The notes under the pieces were generated by a model, which did not search any database, had not been told where the DNA came from, and saw nothing but the letters and a program-made list of their open reading frames with translations. A DNA stretch of 64,000 nucleotides from JACKIC01 sp964392305 (GTDB taxonomy: Bacteria > Planctomycetota > UBA1135 > UBA2386). This document shows positions 63,924 to 64,000 of the stretch, piece after piece; the stretch's first letter is position 1, and each line of letters opens with the position of its first letter. Location of the stretch: positions 42,051 through 106,050 of the forward strand of contig CAYMPV010000020.1 of NCBI GenBank assembly GCA_964392305.1, given 5' to 3'. Both the position numbers and the translations under genes were made by a program.

Positions 63924-64000
63924 TGGTCGGAGCGAGAGGATTTGAACCTCCGACCCCCTGCACCCCATGCAGGTGCGCTACCAGGCTGCGCTACGCTCCG
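63924..64000 (-). tRNA. tRNA-Pro(GGG)
   Basis: Reads as a complete 77-base cloverleaf on the minus strand: acceptor CGGAGCG/CGCTCCG, D-arm GCGC...GCGC, anticodon stem CCTGC/GCAGG with loop ATGGGGT (anticodon GGG), T-loop TTCAAAT, and an encoded CCA end (63924-63926). The acceptor ends exactly at the window edge. Confidence 0.95.

Overview
The window is a high-GC chromosome segment that reads as a member of the Planctomycetota. Indicators are a DUF1592/cytochrome-c protein next to a Tat-exported DUF1552 protein, an ECF sigma factor overlapping a membrane Ser/Thr kinase, a monomeric isocitrate dehydrogenase, and several large secreted proteins ending in a shared C-terminal domain. No rRNA, CRISPR array, insertion sequence or phage module was seen. 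There is one tRNA, tRNA-Pro(GGG), at the right edge. Antisense ORFs are very long because of the GC content and were ignored.

Layout. 1-3380: end of a DcaP-like outer-membrane protein and icd. 3514-21497: mostly envelope and secreted proteins: the sigma/kinase pair, a triple-thioredoxin-fold protein, an active plus a pseudo HtrA-like protease, a kelch protein, a tandem SGNH esterase, EngB, an M1 aminopeptidase and a large C-terminal-domain protein. 21608-38755: an envelope/osmotic stress cluster with DUF4142, a two-component system, a PRC-barrel protein, DUF1328, a giant cyclic beta-1,2-glucan synthase (NdvB), CsbD, DUF3185, a methyltransferase and a CBS-pair protein; unusually strong hairpins lie in its leaders, and there is gene debris with a P-type ATPase fragment. 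39052-43156: the DUF1552/DUF1592 pair. 43434-46260: fur-katG with an exported catalase-peroxidase. 46481-48839: a degenerate XPB-like helicase overlapping a DUF790/Bax1-type nuclease. 48842-52105: an ars operon of the arsR-permease-arsE-arsF-arsG type with a perfect palindromic operator. 52172-53659: a glycine-rich secreted protein. 53852-62723: a rearranged kdp potassium-uptake operon (outer-membrane barrel, kdpF, kdpB, a second tiny membrane peptide, kdpA, kdpC, kdpD, kdpE). 62918-64000: a lipoprotein, an AbiEii-like toxin remnant and tRNA-Pro.

The themes are potassium and osmotic homeostasis (kdp, ndvB, CsbD, DUF3185, PRC-barrel), oxidative and arsenical defence (fur-katG, ars) and protein export. 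Nearly every type I signal peptide in the window is followed by glutamine. The observations most worth following up are the pseudo-helicase/nuclease pair, the kdpF-B-x-A-C-D-E order with a direct-repeat operator, the paired active and inactive proteases with a PDZ domain inside the protease fold, and the shared C-terminal secretion-type domain.
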